DNA from: Cellulomonas sp. KH9
GTDB lineage: Bacteria; Actinomycetota; Actinomycetes; Actinomycetales; Cellulomonadaceae
Length of the DNA stretch: 64,000 bases
Assembly (NCBI RefSeq): GCF_900114185.1
Contig: NZ_FOSE01000003.1
Span: 496,001 to 560,000, forward strand
Direction: 5' to 3'
Shown here: positions 45,956-58,710 of the stretch, one piece after another
Layout: each line of letters starts with the position of its first letter
How positions within the stretch are numbered: position 1 is the first letter of the stretch
Position numbers and translations under genes: made by a program
The notes under the pieces: model-generated
Seen by the model: the letters and a program-made list of their open reading frames with translations, nothing else
Told to the model about the DNA's origin: nothing
Databases searched by the model: none

Positions 45956-48579
45956 CGACGACCCTCCAGGACGGCACGGTGCGGCTCGGGGCCGGCGGGC
46001 TGGTGCTCGACGGCCGTGAGCAGGTGCTCGCGTGCGCGTCCCTGTTCTACTTCCGCATCCCGCGGGAGGAGTGGGCGGCGCGCCTGGCCGCGGTGCGCGC
46101 GACCGGCTACACCCTCGTCGACGTGTACGTGCCGTGGAACTTCCACGAGCTCGCGCCCGGCGAGTGGGACTTCACCGGGCGGCGCGACGTCGGGGAGTTC
46201 CTCGACCTCGCGCACGCCGCGGGCCTCGGCGTCCTGGCCCGGCCCGGGCCGTACATCTGCTCCGAGTGGGACGGTGGTGCGCTGCCCGCGTGGCTGCCGC
46301 TCGAGGACGGCCTCGCGCTGCGCCAGGCCGAGCCGCGGTACCTCGCCCACGTCGAGCGCTGGTTCGACCAGGTGCTGCCGCTGCTGGTGCAGCGGCAGCA
46401 CGGCCGGGGCGGGCCCGTCGTGGCGGTCCAGCTCGAGAACGAGCTCGACTTCTTCGACACCGCGGACCGCGCGGCCTACATCGGCGCGCTGCGCGACATG
46501 GCGGTGCGGCACGGCGTGCAGGTCCCGCTCGTGGCGTGCGCCGGCCAGGGCGACCTCGTCGGTGCGACCGGCGGGGTGCCCGGGGTGACCCCGGCGTTCA
46601 ACTTCTACCCGGACGACCGCTCGCCGTTCGTCGAGCCGGAGGTGCGGCGCTACGCCGACCTCCTCGCCGCCCGGGACGAGCCGCTGCTGGTCACGGAGAC
46701 CAACCGTGCGCACGTGACGCTGCGTCGGCTGCTGGTCAGCGGCGCCACGGTCCTGGCGCCGTACCTGCAGGCCTCGGGGTACGACTTCGGGTTCACCCCG
46801 TCGGTGGGCAACTGGGGCGACCCCGGCGGGTTCATGACCCACGACTACGACTTCGGCGGGTACCTGTCGCCGACCGGGGAGCCGCGCCCGCAGACCGTCG
46901 AGGCGCGCGTCCTCACCGCGGTGACCCGCACCCTCGGCCCGCGCCTCGCGCGCGGCGTGGCGGGTGCGGCCGACGGCGCGTACACCGGCACGGCGCCGAC
47001 CGCTGCGTCACCCTCGCGCGTCGCGCTCGACGGCGGCGGCTCGCTGCTGGGCGTGCCCAACCTCGGTGACGCGGACGCGACGTTCGAGCTCGCGGCCACG
47101 GACGCCCTGCCCGCCGTGACGCTCACGGTGCCGGGGCACGCCTGCGCACTGGTCGTGCGCGACCTGCCGCTCGAGGGCTTCGGCGGGCACGGCACGCTCG
47201 TGCTGGCGACCGGCGACCTGGTCGGTGCCGGGCCCGACGGTGTCGAGCTCGCCGCCGCCGTGCCCGGGGCCGTCGCGCTGGCGGCACCCGGCGGTTCCCC
47301 CACGCTCGTCGACCTGCCCGCACCGCGCCCGGGGTCGCCCGTGCGCGTCGTCGTCGACGCACCGCCCGCCGGCGACGGCGAGCACCTGCGGTGGCAGGTG
47401 GTCGTGCACCACCCCGTCGACGTCCCGGGCCCGGACGGCCCGGTCGCCGCACCCGTCGACGCCCCCGTGGCGGAGCCGATCCGGCTGACCGCGGCGCGGC
47501 GGCCCGCGCTGCCGACCCGTGACGGGGCGGTCCGGGAGCACCGCACCGCACCGGCGTCCGAGGAGGTCGGCGTGCACCGCGGCCGCACGCACTACGCGGC
47601 CGACGTGACGGGCGCCGACGAGCTGCTCCTCGAGGGTGCCGGCGACATCGTCGACCTCGCGCTGGACGGCCGCTCGCTGCCCACCCTCGCCGGGTTCGGC
47701 GCCACCGTCGTGGTGCCCGTCGCCGGGGCGAGCGCCCTCACCGCGACCGCCGAGACGTGGGGTCACCCCAACTTCGACGACGCCCGCCTGCCGGGCCTGG
47801 CCATGGGCTCGCTGCGCGGGCTCGGCAGGGTGTGGTCCGTGACCGGCCGGTCCGACGTGCACGCGCTGTGGACCGTCGCGCCCGGGGCCCAGTGGGCCGG
47901 CACCCCCGCACCGCTGCGCCCGCTCGGCGGGTGGAGCAGCACGCGGGTCGGCGCACCCGTCACGTACCGGCGCACGCTGGACGTCGACGGCGCGCACCAC
48001 CACGCGCTGCACCTGCCCGGGCTCGGCACGCCGGTCACGGTCACCGTGGACGGCACCGACCACCTGGTGACGCTGCACGACCCCTGGCTGCACCTGGCAC
48101 CCGGGGCCGGCCGCGACGTGGCGGTCACCGTGCCCCACGTGCCCGGCGTCCTGGGCGGCGCGACCCTGCTGCGGCTGACCCCGGTCGAGGGGTGGCAGGT
48201 CGAGCCGCAGCCGGACCGCGACCTGGTCGCGCTCGCGGGCCGGACCGCGCCCGCTGAGCCCGTGGACCTGCCCCTGCGCCCGGCGCCCGGTGAGGAGCTG
48301 TGGCTCGACGTGGACGTGCCGCCCGGCGGCTGCTCGCTGCGGTTCGCCGGCACGCACGTGCGCGTCGCGGCGTACGCGCACGGTGAGCTGCTGGGCCGTG
48401 TGTGGCTCGGGGACCCGGCGAGCCCCCGGTTCACGGGGGGTGATCCCGGGAGGCTCTGGCTGCCCGCGGCGTGGAACTCTGGGATCATCCGGCTGATGGT
48501 CCGCGGGACCGTCGGAGCCGAGGCACCCGAGCTGGGTGCGGTGCTCGTGCAGCCGACCGGAGGAACCGCATGGCCGTGA
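45952..48579 (+). CDS. Divergent GH35 beta-galactosidase-like enzyme
   Basis: 875 residues from GTG 45952 (GTGA overlap with the permease). No signal peptide, so intracellular. The barrel begins RIPREEWAARLAAVRATG, then VYVPWNFHELAPGEWDF and ARPGPYICSEWDGGALPAWL, typical for family 35. The acid/base is Glu164 in VQLENELDFF (usually QxENEYG), and the nucleophile is probably Glu249 in LLVTETNRAH (usually followed by a Trp-rich segment that is absent). The second half is beta-sandwich modules with no other assigned activity. It likely acts on imported beta-galactosides; the motif changes leave specificity open. Confidence 0.85.
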   Translation: MTTTLQDGTVRLGAGGLVLDGREQVLACASLFYFRIPREEWAARLAAVRATGYTLVDVYVPWNFHELAPGEWDFTGRRDVGEFLDLAHAAGLGVLARPGPYICSEWDGGALPAWLPLEDGLALRQAEPRYLAHVERWFDQVLPLLVQRQHGRGGPVVAVQLENELDFFDTADRAAYIGALRDMAVRHGVQVPLVACAGQGDLVGATGGVPGVTPAFNFYPDDRSPFVEPEVRRYADLLAARDEPLLVTETNRAHVTLRRLLVSGATVLAPYLQASGYDFGFTPSVGNWGDPGGFMTHDYDFGGYLSPTGEPRPQTVEARVLTAVTRTLGPRLARGVAGAADGAYTGTAPTAASPSRVALDGGGSLLGVPNLGDADATFELAATDALPAVTLTVPGHACALVVRDLPLEGFGGHGTLVLATGDLVGAGPDGVELAAAVPGAVALAAPGGSPTLVDLPAPRPGSPVRVVVDAPPAGDGEHLRWQVVVHHPVDVPGPDGPVAAPVDAPVAEPIRLTAARRPALPTRDGAVREHRTAPASEEVGVHRGRTHYAADVTGADELLLEGAGDIVDLALDGRSLPTLAGFGATVVVPVAGASALTATAETWGHPNFDDARLPGLAMGSLRGLGRVWSVTGRSDVHALWTVAPGAQWAGTPAPLRPLGGWSSTRVGAPVTYRRTLDVDGAHHHALHLPGLGTPVTVTVDGTDHLVTLHDPWLHLAPGAGRDVAVTVPHVPGVLGGATLLRLTPVEGWQVEPQPDRDLVALAGRTAPAEPVDLPLRPAPGEELWLDVDVPPGGCSLRFAGTHVRVAAYAHGELLGRVWLGDPASPRFTGGDPGRLWLPAAWNSGIIRLMVRGTVGAEAPELGAVLVQPTGGTAWP

Positions 48580-49808
48580 GGAAGCGCTCGTCGCGCGACA
48601 TCCGCAGCGAGTCACGCCTCGACGTGCTGCACGCGCTGCTCGCCGAGGGCGGCGCGACCCGCAACGGGCTGGCACGGACCACCGGTCTGAGCCTCGCCAC
48701 GGTCGCCACCGTCGTGTCCGAGCTGCTGGCGGAGGGGCTGGTCGCGGAGACCGGGGTCTCGGCGAGCGGCGTGGGCCGGCCCACCACCACGCTGGCGATC
48801 CGCGGCGCCCGGGGCATCCTCGCGGGCGTCGACGTCGCGGAGACGTACGTCTCGACGCACGTGTTCGACGCAGCCCTCACCGAGCTCGCCCGCGCCGACG
48901 TCGCGCTGGACGAGCGCGTGGAGTCGCCGGACCACGTCGTGGACGGCGTGCTCCGCTCGCTCGACGCGGCGCTGCGCCAGGCCGGCCGCGACCGGTCCGA
49001 CCTGCTGGGCGTCGGCGTCGCGCTGCCGGGGCTGGTGCAGGGGCGCGACGGGGAGATGTCCGTGGTCGTGCCCGCGTGGCACTGGCGCGGCGTCGGGGTC
49101 CTCGACCTGCTGCGCGGCCGTCTCGACGCCCCGATCGTCGTCGAGAACCCCCTCAAGGCGATCGCGACGGCCGAGCTGTGGCTCGGCGCCGGCCGCGGTG
49201 TCGACAGCCTGGTGACCGTCAACCTCGGCACCGGCGTGGGCGCCGGCATCGTGCTCGACGGCGCCGTGCTGCGGGGTGCCACCAACTCGGCCGGCGAGTG
49301 GGGCCACACCCTGCTGGTGCACGAGGGGCGCGGCTGCCGGTGCGGGCGCCGCGGGTGCGTCGAGGCGTACGTGGGGGCGCCGGGCATCCAGCAGACGCTG
49401 CGCGAGACCGCCCCGGACCACCCGCTGACCGCGACGCAGCAGCAGAGCGACTTCATCGCCGGGTTCGCCGCGGCGCTCGACGGCCCCGACCCGGACCCGG
49501 CGGCCGTGCGCACGCTGGAGCGGACGGCCGACTACCTGGGCTCCGCGATCGCGGACCTGGTGGCGGTCATCAACCCCGAGCTCGTCATGCTGACGGGGTG
49601 GACCGCGTGGGCCCTGGGGGAGCACCTGCTGCCCGCCACGGTGGCGCAGGTGCGGGCCCAGGCGCCGCGCGGCACCGCGACCGACCACACCGTCGGCATC
49701 TCGACGGTCCGCGGCAACTCGGCCGCCATCGGCATGGCGACCCTGGCGCTCGAGCGGTTCCTCGGGGACGTCGGGCTGCTCACCACCCGCGTGCCGCTCG
49801 CGCTCTGA
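48570..49808 (+). CDS. ROK-family transcriptional repressor
   Basis: 412 residues from ATG 48570 with GGAGG, overlapping the end of the GH35 gene by 10 bases. The N-terminal winged helix has LLAEGGATRNGLARTTGLSLATVATVVSELLAEGLV. The ROK sugar-kinase-like domain has VTVNLGTGVGAGIVLDG, the zinc loop GRGCRCGRRGCVEAYVG and VINPELVMLTG. ROK repressors release DNA on binding a sugar. Candidate operators are the CCATTA-containing palindromes before the transporter operon and the GH2 gene. Confidence 0.93.
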   Translation: MAVRKRSSRDIRSESRLDVLHALLAEGGATRNGLARTTGLSLATVATVVSELLAEGLVAETGVSASGVGRPTTTLAIRGARGILAGVDVAETYVSTHVFDAALTELARADVALDERVESPDHVVDGVLRSLDAALRQAGRDRSDLLGVGVALPGLVQGRDGEMSVVVPAWHWRGVGVLDLLRGRLDAPIVVENPLKAIATAELWLGAGRGVDSLVTVNLGTGVGAGIVLDGAVLRGATNSAGEWGHTLLVHEGRGCRCGRRGCVEAYVGAPGIQQTLRETAPDHPLTATQQQSDFIAGFAAALDGPDPDPAAVRTLERTADYLGSAIADLVAVINPELVMLTGWTAWALGEHLLPATVAQVRAQAPRGTATDHTVGISTVRGNSAAIGMATLALERFLGDVGLLTTRVPLAL

Positions 49809-49850
49809 CGCGGGCGGCCGCGGGCCGTGGGACCCGGACGGACGACGACC

Positions 49851-49882
49851 CGGGCGGCCGGCGCACGTGCGCCGGCCGCCCG
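49851..49882. terminator. 32-bp perfect palindrome between ROK and GH2 genes
   Basis: CGGGCGGCCGGCGCAC is followed directly by its complement GTGCGCCGGCCGCCCG. It sits between convergent stops and can end both transcripts. Confidence 0.85.
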
Positions 49883-49887
49883 CGACG

Positions 49888-52923
<3,036 letters not shown>

Positions 52924-53024
52924 ACGGGCGCTGCCGACGGGCCACGGTGGGCCGGAACGTGCGCGTGTCGCCCCCGGGTCACGCGCCGCCGCACCGCGGG
53001 CGGCCTGCCGTGCCACGGCGGCGC

Positions 53025-53052
53025 GGTGGCGACCCCCGACGGGGCCGCCACC
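53025..53052 (-). terminator. Hairpin after the esterase gene
   Basis: GGTGGCG and CGCCACC enclose an inner CCCC/GGGG pairing, directly beyond the leftward esterase stop at 53060. Confidence 0.6.
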
Positions 53053-53059
53053 GCCGATC

Positions 53060-54688
53060 TCACCGGCAGGTCAGCGCGTCGTGCGCCACCGTGCGGGTGT
53101 CCGTGACGGGCACCCCGTCCACCACGGTCTCGACCGTCACCGTCACGGTGCCGGCCGGCAGCTGCGCGGCGCGGTGCGTGAACCGGTGGAACCGGTCCTT
53201 GCCCGCGGGGACCGTCAGCGTGTGCTGCGAGTCGCCGGCGACGACCAGGGCCCGCAGACGCCGGTCACCGTCGTTGCGGACCGTGACGGTGGGCACCGCC
53301 CACCGGGCGTGGCACTGCGTCCCCACCTCGAGCCCGAAGGCGGCGAGGGGGCGCTTGCGCTGCGCCAGCAGCCACTGCAGGGTCGCGGGGTCCTCGTACG
53401 TGGGGGCGGACGCCAGGTGGTGGTCCGGCAGCGTGAACGCCTCGTCGCCGTACTCGGTCCAGCGCACCAGCTCGGCGATCCGGGCCTCGGTGCGGCCCAG
53501 CGCGCGGTGGGCCGCCACCAGCCCCTCGTACGACGCCCGCGCGTTCGCCACGGGGAGCAGGTGGTCGTTCGTGCCGTGGGTGATCCACAGCGGGACCTCG
53601 GCCTGCGCGATGCGGGGCAGCTCGTCCGCGTCCGCGGGGAACCCGCCCGTCAGCAGCCCGCCGGCGAACAGGTCGGGACGCTCGGAGAACATCTCCCACA
53701 GCAGCTGCGAGCCGTACGACACCGACGTGGCGTACACGCGGTCGCGGTCCACGGCGTGCTCCGCCAGGAAGGCCTCGACCAGCTCGACCGCCTGGGCGCC
53801 CTCGGTGACCTTGCCGACCCGGCGGTTCTGCGGCGCCAGCACGATGACGTCCTCGTCGGTGCCGGTCCACGACTCCTGGAACCACGCGGTCGTGAGCATG
53901 TCGGAGGCGAGCTGCACGCCCAGGTTCTGCCCGTCGAAGCCCATGCCGTGACCGGGCAGCGCGACGACCAGCGGGTAGGCGCGTGCCGGGTCGTAGTCGT
54001 CGGGCAGGCGGTAGGCGTACTCGACGTCACCCGTGCTCGACGCGAACGTCCGCAGCACGAACTGGTCCACCTCGCGGTCGATCGGCTCCGCCGTGGTCCG
54101 GTGGGCCGTCGCGGGGTCCCCGCCGGCCAGGAGCGTGCCGTCGGTGGCGTGCACGTCACCGAGCTGGGTCACCTGCGTGAGCTGGTCGGGGTTGACGCCC
54201 ACGGAGCACAGGAACGTCGGGCACAGCGAGACGACGACCGTCCAGCCGCCGTCGGGGGAGTCCGCGAGCTCCAGCACGACGTACCGGCCCGTCGTCGCCG
54301 GCCGGTCCTCGTCGAGCAGCCGCGCGGGGTCGTCCGTCGTCCACACGTCGGCGACCTGCCGGTCCACGAGCTCGGGCAGGCGCTCGACGCCGTGGAACCG
54401 GAAGTTGTACACCGAGTCCGCCACCGCGAAGTCCTGGGGGGTCAGGCGGGCGGTGTCGACCGCGGCGCCGTACTCGACCACCACGTGCGTGACCTGCTGC
54501 CCGTAGGACCCGACCTCGGTGACGGGTGTGACGGACAGGATGCCGGCCGCGGGCGCGGCGGGGGTGGTGGGGTCGGCGCTCGCGGGTGCGGCCACGGCGA
54601 CCGTCGCCGCGACGAGTGCCGCCACGGCGGCCGCTGCTGCCGCCCGGGTCCTGGTGCGCGTCGTGCCCGTGCGCAGGGGTCTCCTCAT
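53060..54688 (-). CDS. Secreted alpha/beta-hydrolase esterase with N-terminal Ig-like domain
   Basis: 542 residues from ATG 54688 (AAGGAG, spacing 8). Signal peptide to about residue 39 (Arg/Thr n-region, long Ala/Val core, APASA). A beta-rich EstA-like Ig domain (about 45-200) precedes the hydrolase: YRLPDDYDPARAYPLVVALPGHG, nucleophile Ser in YATSVSYGSQLLWEMF (SxSxG in place of GxSxG), acid in PLWITHGTNDHLLPV, His in LPDHHLAS. A C-terminal beta domain follows. It resembles PHB-depolymerase/feruloyl-esterase-like enzymes; the substrate may be a plant-polymer ester. Tightly controlled by a LacI-type operator. Confidence 0.82.
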   Translation of the reverse strand: MRRPLRTGTTRTRTRAAAAAAVAALVAATVAVAAPASADPTTPAAPAAGILSVTPVTEVGSYGQQVTHVVVEYGAAVDTARLTPQDFAVADSVYNFRFHGVERLPELVDRQVADVWTTDDPARLLDEDRPATTGRYVVLELADSPDGGWTVVVSLCPTFLCSVGVNPDQLTQVTQLGDVHATDGTLLAGGDPATAHRTTAEPIDREVDQFVLRTFASSTGDVEYAYRLPDDYDPARAYPLVVALPGHGMGFDGQNLGVQLASDMLTTAWFQESWTGTDEDVIVLAPQNRRVGKVTEGAQAVELVEAFLAEHAVDRDRVYATSVSYGSQLLWEMFSERPDLFAGGLLTGGFPADADELPRIAQAEVPLWITHGTNDHLLPVANARASYEGLVAAHRALGRTEARIAELVRWTEYGDEAFTLPDHHLASAPTYEDPATLQWLLAQRKRPLAAFGLEVGTQCHARWAVPTVTVRNDGDRRLRALVVAGDSQHTLTVPAGKDRFHRFTHRAAQLPAGTVTVTVETVVDGVPVTDTRTVAHDALTCR

Positions 54689-54764
54689 ACCGGTGTCTCC
54701 TTCGACCTGGTCGAGGGTGGCCGCCCCCGGCGGCAGCCGTCGTCGGCTGCGCGGCCCCCGTGCC

Positions 54765-54823
54765 GGTTCAGCGTGCTGAACCGATTTAGCACGACCGTAA
54801 CGAGGCACTTCGCCCAGGGTCAA
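54765..54823 (-). promoter_or_regulatory. Esterase promoter with overlapping LacI-family operators
   Basis: Leftward -35 TTGACC (54823-54818), 18-base spacer, -10 TACGGT (54799-54794). Immediately downstream lie two overlapping palindromes: GTGCTAAATCGGTTCAGCAC (54792-54773), a CG-type LacI operator shape, and GGTTCAGC-AC-GCTGAACC (54782-54765). They cover the expected start of transcription, fitting repression. No LacI gene is in the window. Confidence 0.7.
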
Positions 54824-54847
54824 GCATTCCCGACGAGCCGGTCGGTA

Positions 54848-56089
54848 TCAGGCCGCGGTGCGCTCCCGCCCCGAGACGAGGACGGTCAGGGCGAACACCG
54901 CCGGCACCGCCGCGCTCAGCAGCATCCCGACCCGCAGGCCCGTGCCCGTGTCCGGCGGCAGCGCCGCGGCGACCCCCGCCAGGGGGCCGGCGGCGAGGTC
55001 CGCGAACAGCCCGACGCCCAGCGGGCCGAACGTGCCGCCGGCGTCCCCGGCGAGCGCGAGCACCGCGAACATCGCGGCACCCCCGAGCGGGAACCGCGCG
55101 GACGTCAGGGAGAACGTCCCCGGCCACAGCAGCGCCGTGGTCAGCCCGCACAGGGCGCACGCCACCAGGCTCACGACCGGCACCGCGGCGGTGGCCGCGA
55201 CCACGTAGCAGACCGCCGTCGCGACTCCCGACGCCGCCAGCAGCGGCCGCAGCGGCACGCCGTGCCCCCACAGCCCGTACGCGACCCGCCCCAGGCCCAT
55301 GAGCAGCGCGAACAGACCGGGGCCGAGCAGGTCGCCGACCTCCTTGGGCACCCCGGTGCCCTGCTCGGCGAAGAACGACGACCACTGCGCCATGGTCAGC
55401 TCGGCGGCACCGCCGGTGGCCATCAGCACGAGGGCGGCGAGGAACAGCGGCGTGCCGAACAGCGAGCGCAGGCTCGTACGGTGCTCGTCGGGCACGGTCC
55501 CCGGCATGGGCACCCGCAGCAGCACGGCCAGGTTGGCCAGCGGCACCAGGGCCCACAGCACCGGCAGCAGCGGCCACAGGTCCGACCCGACGACGGCGAG
55601 CAGCGCGGTGCTCAGCACGACGACGGCGAGCTGCCCCCAGCAGTAGAAGGAGTGCGCGAACGCCATGCCGGCCGCCTTGGCCTCCTCCGGCTGCGGCAGG
55701 TGCTCGATGATCGGCGACACCAGGACCTCGAGGAGCCCGCCGCCGATGCCGTACACGACGACCGCGACGCACAGCCCCACGAACGGCGAGGGCAGCACGA
55801 ACGGCAGCACCGCGAGCAGGACGAGCCCGAGCGCCGCCAGCGCGTGCGCGGCGACCATCGGACGGCGGTACCCGATGCGGTCGACGACCCGCACCGCGAC
55901 GAGGTCCGTCAGCAGCTGCACGCCGAAGTTCAGCGCCGCGAGCGCACCGAGCTGCGCCACCGGGACGTCGAGCGCGGTGTGGAACACGACGAACAGCAGC
56001 GGCGCGAGGTTGTTGACCACAGCCTGCACCACGTACGCGACGTGCGCGGAGTGGCGGGTGGTCGTGTAGCTGGGCGTCGTCGTCGGCAC
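54848..56089 (-). CDS. MFS transporter, sugar-permease-like
   Basis: 413 residues with about twelve membrane helices. Helix 1 starts AYVVQAVVNNLAPLLFVVFH; the loop after helix 2 is VDRIGYRRPMV, the motif A position. Polar residues in AHSFYCWGQLAVVV (helix 5) and WPGTFSLTSARFP (helix 10) resemble FucP/sugar symporters. It is upstream of, and co-oriented with, the esterase, but the 159 bp between them contain the esterase's own promoter. Import of a product of esterase or cellulase action is a guess. Confidence 0.82.
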   Translation of the reverse strand: MPTTTPSYTTTRHSAHVAYVVQAVVNNLAPLLFVVFHTALDVPVAQLGALAALNFGVQLLTDLVAVRVVDRIGYRRPMVAAHALAALGLVLLAVLPFVLPSPFVGLCVAVVVYGIGGGLLEVLVSPIIEHLPQPEEAKAAGMAFAHSFYCWGQLAVVVLSTALLAVVGSDLWPLLPVLWALVPLANLAVLLRVPMPGTVPDEHRTSLRSLFGTPLFLAALVLMATGGAAELTMAQWSSFFAEQGTGVPKEVGDLLGPGLFALLMGLGRVAYGLWGHGVPLRPLLAASGVATAVCYVVAATAAVPVVSLVACALCGLTTALLWPGTFSLTSARFPLGGAAMFAVLALAGDAGGTFGPLGVGLFADLAAGPLAGVAAALPPDTGTGLRVGMLLSAAVPAVFALTVLVSGRERTAA

Positions 56090-56170
56090 GGGCGTCCTCG
56101 GTGGCGCGGGGCGGGCGGGGCGCGGTCACTGTGGCACGCGCCCCCGGGCCCCGCCCCGCCCCGTGCGGGG

Positions 56171-56797
56171 TCAGTGTGCGGGGCGCGCCGTGCCCTGCGA
56201 CATCCGGTCGATCCACGCGAGCGCGAGCGCGGAGGCGACGAACGCGAGGTGGATGAGGGTCTGCCACATCATCGTCTCGCCCGTCACGTGCCCCACCGAG
56301 GACTCGATGAACGTGCGCAGCAGGTGGATCGAGGAGATGCCGATGATCGACATGGCGAGCTTGGTCTTCAGCACGTTGGCGTTGACGTGGCTGAGCCACT
56401 CCGGCTGGTCCGGGTGCCCGTCCAGGCGCATGCGGGACACGAACGTCTCGTAGCCGCCGATGATGACCATGATGAGCAGGTTCGAGATCATCACGACGTC
56501 GACCAGGCCCAGGACGATGAGCATCGTCGTGGCCTCGGTGCCGAAGCCCGCCATCGACTCGACCTCGTGGCCGAAGACCGCGAAGTCGACCAGGTGCCAC
56601 AGCTCCTTGAGGAACTGCCAGACGTACACCACCTGCGCCGCGATCAGGCCCAGGTACAGCGGCACCTGCAGCCAGCGGGAGAAGAAGATCAGCGACGAGA
56701 CCGACCGTGCGTACGGCCGGGTCGGCTCGACCGCCTCGACGGGCTGGGCGGGGTCGGTGGGCGGGACGGTCTCGACGGCCGGCTGCGACGACGTCAC
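56171..56797 (-). CDS. YqhA/UPF0114-family membrane protein
   Basis: 208 residues from GTG 56797 with AAGGAG upstream. A Pro-rich leader is followed by four membrane helices: [77 protein letters not shown] and [20 protein letters not shown]. The asparagine and basic residues in these helices are family hallmarks. Function unknown (UPF0114). Divergent from glmU. Confidence 0.9.
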   Translation of the reverse strand: MTSSQPAVETVPPTDPAQPVEAVEPTRPYARSVSSLIFFSRWLQVPLYLGLIAAQVVYVWQFLKELWHLVDFAVFGHEVESMAGFGTEATTMLIVLGLVDVVMISNLLIMVIIGGYETFVSRMRLDGHPDQPEWLSHVNANVLKTKLAMSIIGISSIHLLRTFIESSVGHVTGETMMWQTLIHLAFVASALALAWIDRMSQGTARPAH

Positions 56798-56977
56798 GGT
56801 GCTCCTTGTCGGTACGGGGGCCGGGATCCCGGCGCGCACTGAACGCGTGGGCGCAGCGCCCCGTTCCCGTGCGACCGGGTGACCTCTCCCACAGGGGGTG
56901 GCGGGACGTCGCAGGTGACGGGCCTGCGGCGGCCCCGCGACGCGCCCGGGCCGTGCCGCGGGTCGGCGGGTCGACGG

Positions 56978-56983
56978 TAGAGT
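56978..56983 (+). promoter_or_regulatory. -10 box of the glmU operon
   Basis: TAGAGT, with a leader of about 50 nt ending in GAGGAG nine bases before GTG 57040. In contrast to many neighbours this transcript has a Shine-Dalgarno sequence. Confidence 0.55.
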
Positions 56984-57039
56984 CCTGTCACGGCAGACGT
57001 TCGCGCCCACCCGGGCAGACCCGCGAGGAGCACCCACTG

Positions 57040-58710
57040 GTGACCGTCCCCCGCCCAGCCGCCGTCGTCGTCCTCGCAGCGGGTGAGGGCACGCGGATGC
57101 GCTCCTCGACGCCGAAGGTGCTGCACCCCCTCGCCGGCCGCAGCATGGTCGGCCACGCGCTCGCCGCGGCGCGCGCGCTCGAGCCCGACCGGGTGGCCGT
57201 CGTCGTCCGCCACGAGCGCGAGCGTGTCGCCGCGCACGTCCTCGGCGTGGACCCGGACGCGCTGCTCGTCGACCAGGACGACATCCCCGGCACCGGCCGG
57301 GCCGTCCAGGTCGCCATGACCGCGCTGGACGCCGCCGCGCAGGCCGCCGCCGCCGACGCCGCCGCGACGGGTCACGACGTCGGTGGTGCCGCCGCCGACG
57401 CCGTCGTCACCGGAGCCGTCGTCGTGATCGCCGGGGACGTGCCGCTGCTGGACGCCGGCACGCTGCGCGAGCTGCTCGCCGCGCACGCCGCCGACGACAA
57501 CGCGGTGACCGTGCTCACCACCGAGGTCCCGGACCCGACCGGCTACGGCCGGATCCTGCGCGAGCCGGGCACGGGCGATGTGCTGGGGATCGTCGAGGAG
57601 AAGGACGCCGACGACACCCAGCGCGCGATCACCGAGATCAACACGTCCGTCTACGTGTTCGACGCCGCGGTGCTGCGCGCCGCGCTCGCGCGGCTGGGGC
57701 GGGACAACGCGCAGGGCGAGGTGTACCTGACGGACGTGCTCGCGATCGCGCGGGCCGACGGCGGCCACGTGCGGGCGCTGCGCACCGACGACCCGCTGAG
57801 CGTCGAGGGCGTCAACGACCGCGTGCAGCTCGCGGCCCTGCGGGCCGAGCTGAACCGCCGCATCCTCGAGGACTGGATGCGTGAGGGCGTGACGGTCGTC
57901 GACCCGACGACGACGTGGGTCGACGTCGACGTCGACCTCGCGCGCGACGTCACGCTGCTGCCGGGCACCCAGCTGCACGGTGCGACGACGGTCGGCGAGG
58001 GCGCCACCGTCGGCCCCGACACCACGCTGACCGACTGCGAGGTCGGACCTCGCGCGACGGTCGTGCGCACGCACGGGTCCCTGTCCGTGATCGGCGAGGG
58101 CGCGACCGTCGGCCCGTTCGCCTACCTGCGCCCGGGCACCGAGCTGGGCGCGGAGGGCAAGATCGGCACGTTCGTCGAGACGAAGAACGCGCAGATCGGT
58201 ACCGGCTCCAAGATCCCGCACCTGTCCTACGTGGGCGACGCGACGATCGGCGAGCACTCGAACATCGGCGCCGCGTCCGTCACCGTCAACTACGACGGCG
58301 TCAACAAGCACCGGACGGTCATCGGCTCCTTCGCGCGCACGGGCTCGGACAACATGTTCGTCGCGCCCGTCGTCGTCGGCGACGGGGCGTACACCGGCGC
58401 GGGCACCGTGGTGCGCCGCGACGTGCCGCCCGGCGCGCTGGCGGTCAGCGCCGGCTCGCAGCGCAACATCGAGGGCTGGGTGGCGCGCTCGCGCGCCGGC
58501 ACGCCCGCGGCCGAGGCGGCCGCGCGGGCCCGGGGCACGCGCGACGTCGCCGGGCTCTCGCCGCAGGCGCGCGCAGAGCTCGAGCGCGCGGCGACCGCGT
58601 CGGTCCCCGTGACGCCGCCCCCGCACCTGCCCGGCCAGCCGGCGCAGCTCGACGACCCCGCGGACACCCCCGCGGACGGCACCACGACCGAGGACGGGCA
58701 GCAGCGATGA
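57040..58710 (+). CDS. glmU: Bifunctional GlcNAc-1-phosphate uridylyltransferase / GlcN-1-P acetyltransferase
   Basis: 556 residues. Makes UDP-GlcNAc for peptidoglycan. The N-terminal pyrophosphorylase domain opens [25 protein letters not shown] and has [12 protein letters not shown]; an Ala/Asp insertion (about 95-130) lengthens it. The C-terminal left-handed beta-helix shows hexapeptide repeats and [42 protein letters not shown] and [14 protein letters not shown], which form the acetyltransferase site. A disordered acidic tail of about 60 residues ends the protein. It overlaps prs by four bases. Confidence 0.97.
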   Translation: MTVPRPAAVVVLAAGEGTRMRSSTPKVLHPLAGRSMVGHALAAARALEPDRVAVVVRHERERVAAHVLGVDPDALLVDQDDIPGTGRAVQVAMTALDAAAQAAAADAAATGHDVGGAAADAVVTGAVVVIAGDVPLLDAGTLRELLAAHAADDNAVTVLTTEVPDPTGYGRILREPGTGDVLGIVEEKDADDTQRAITEINTSVYVFDAAVLRAALARLGRDNAQGEVYLTDVLAIARADGGHVRALRTDDPLSVEGVNDRVQLAALRAELNRRILEDWMREGVTVVDPTTTWVDVDVDLARDVTLLPGTQLHGATTVGEGATVGPDTTLTDCEVGPRATVVRTHGSLSVIGEGATVGPFAYLRPGTELGAEGKIGTFVETKNAQIGTGSKIPHLSYVGDATIGEHSNIGAASVTVNYDGVNKHRTVIGSFARTGSDNMFVAPVVVGDGAYTGAGTVVRRDVPPGALAVSAGSQRNIEGWVARSRAGTPAAEAAARARGTRDVAGLSPQARAELERAATASVPVTPPPHLPGQPAQLDDPADTPADGTTTEDGQQR

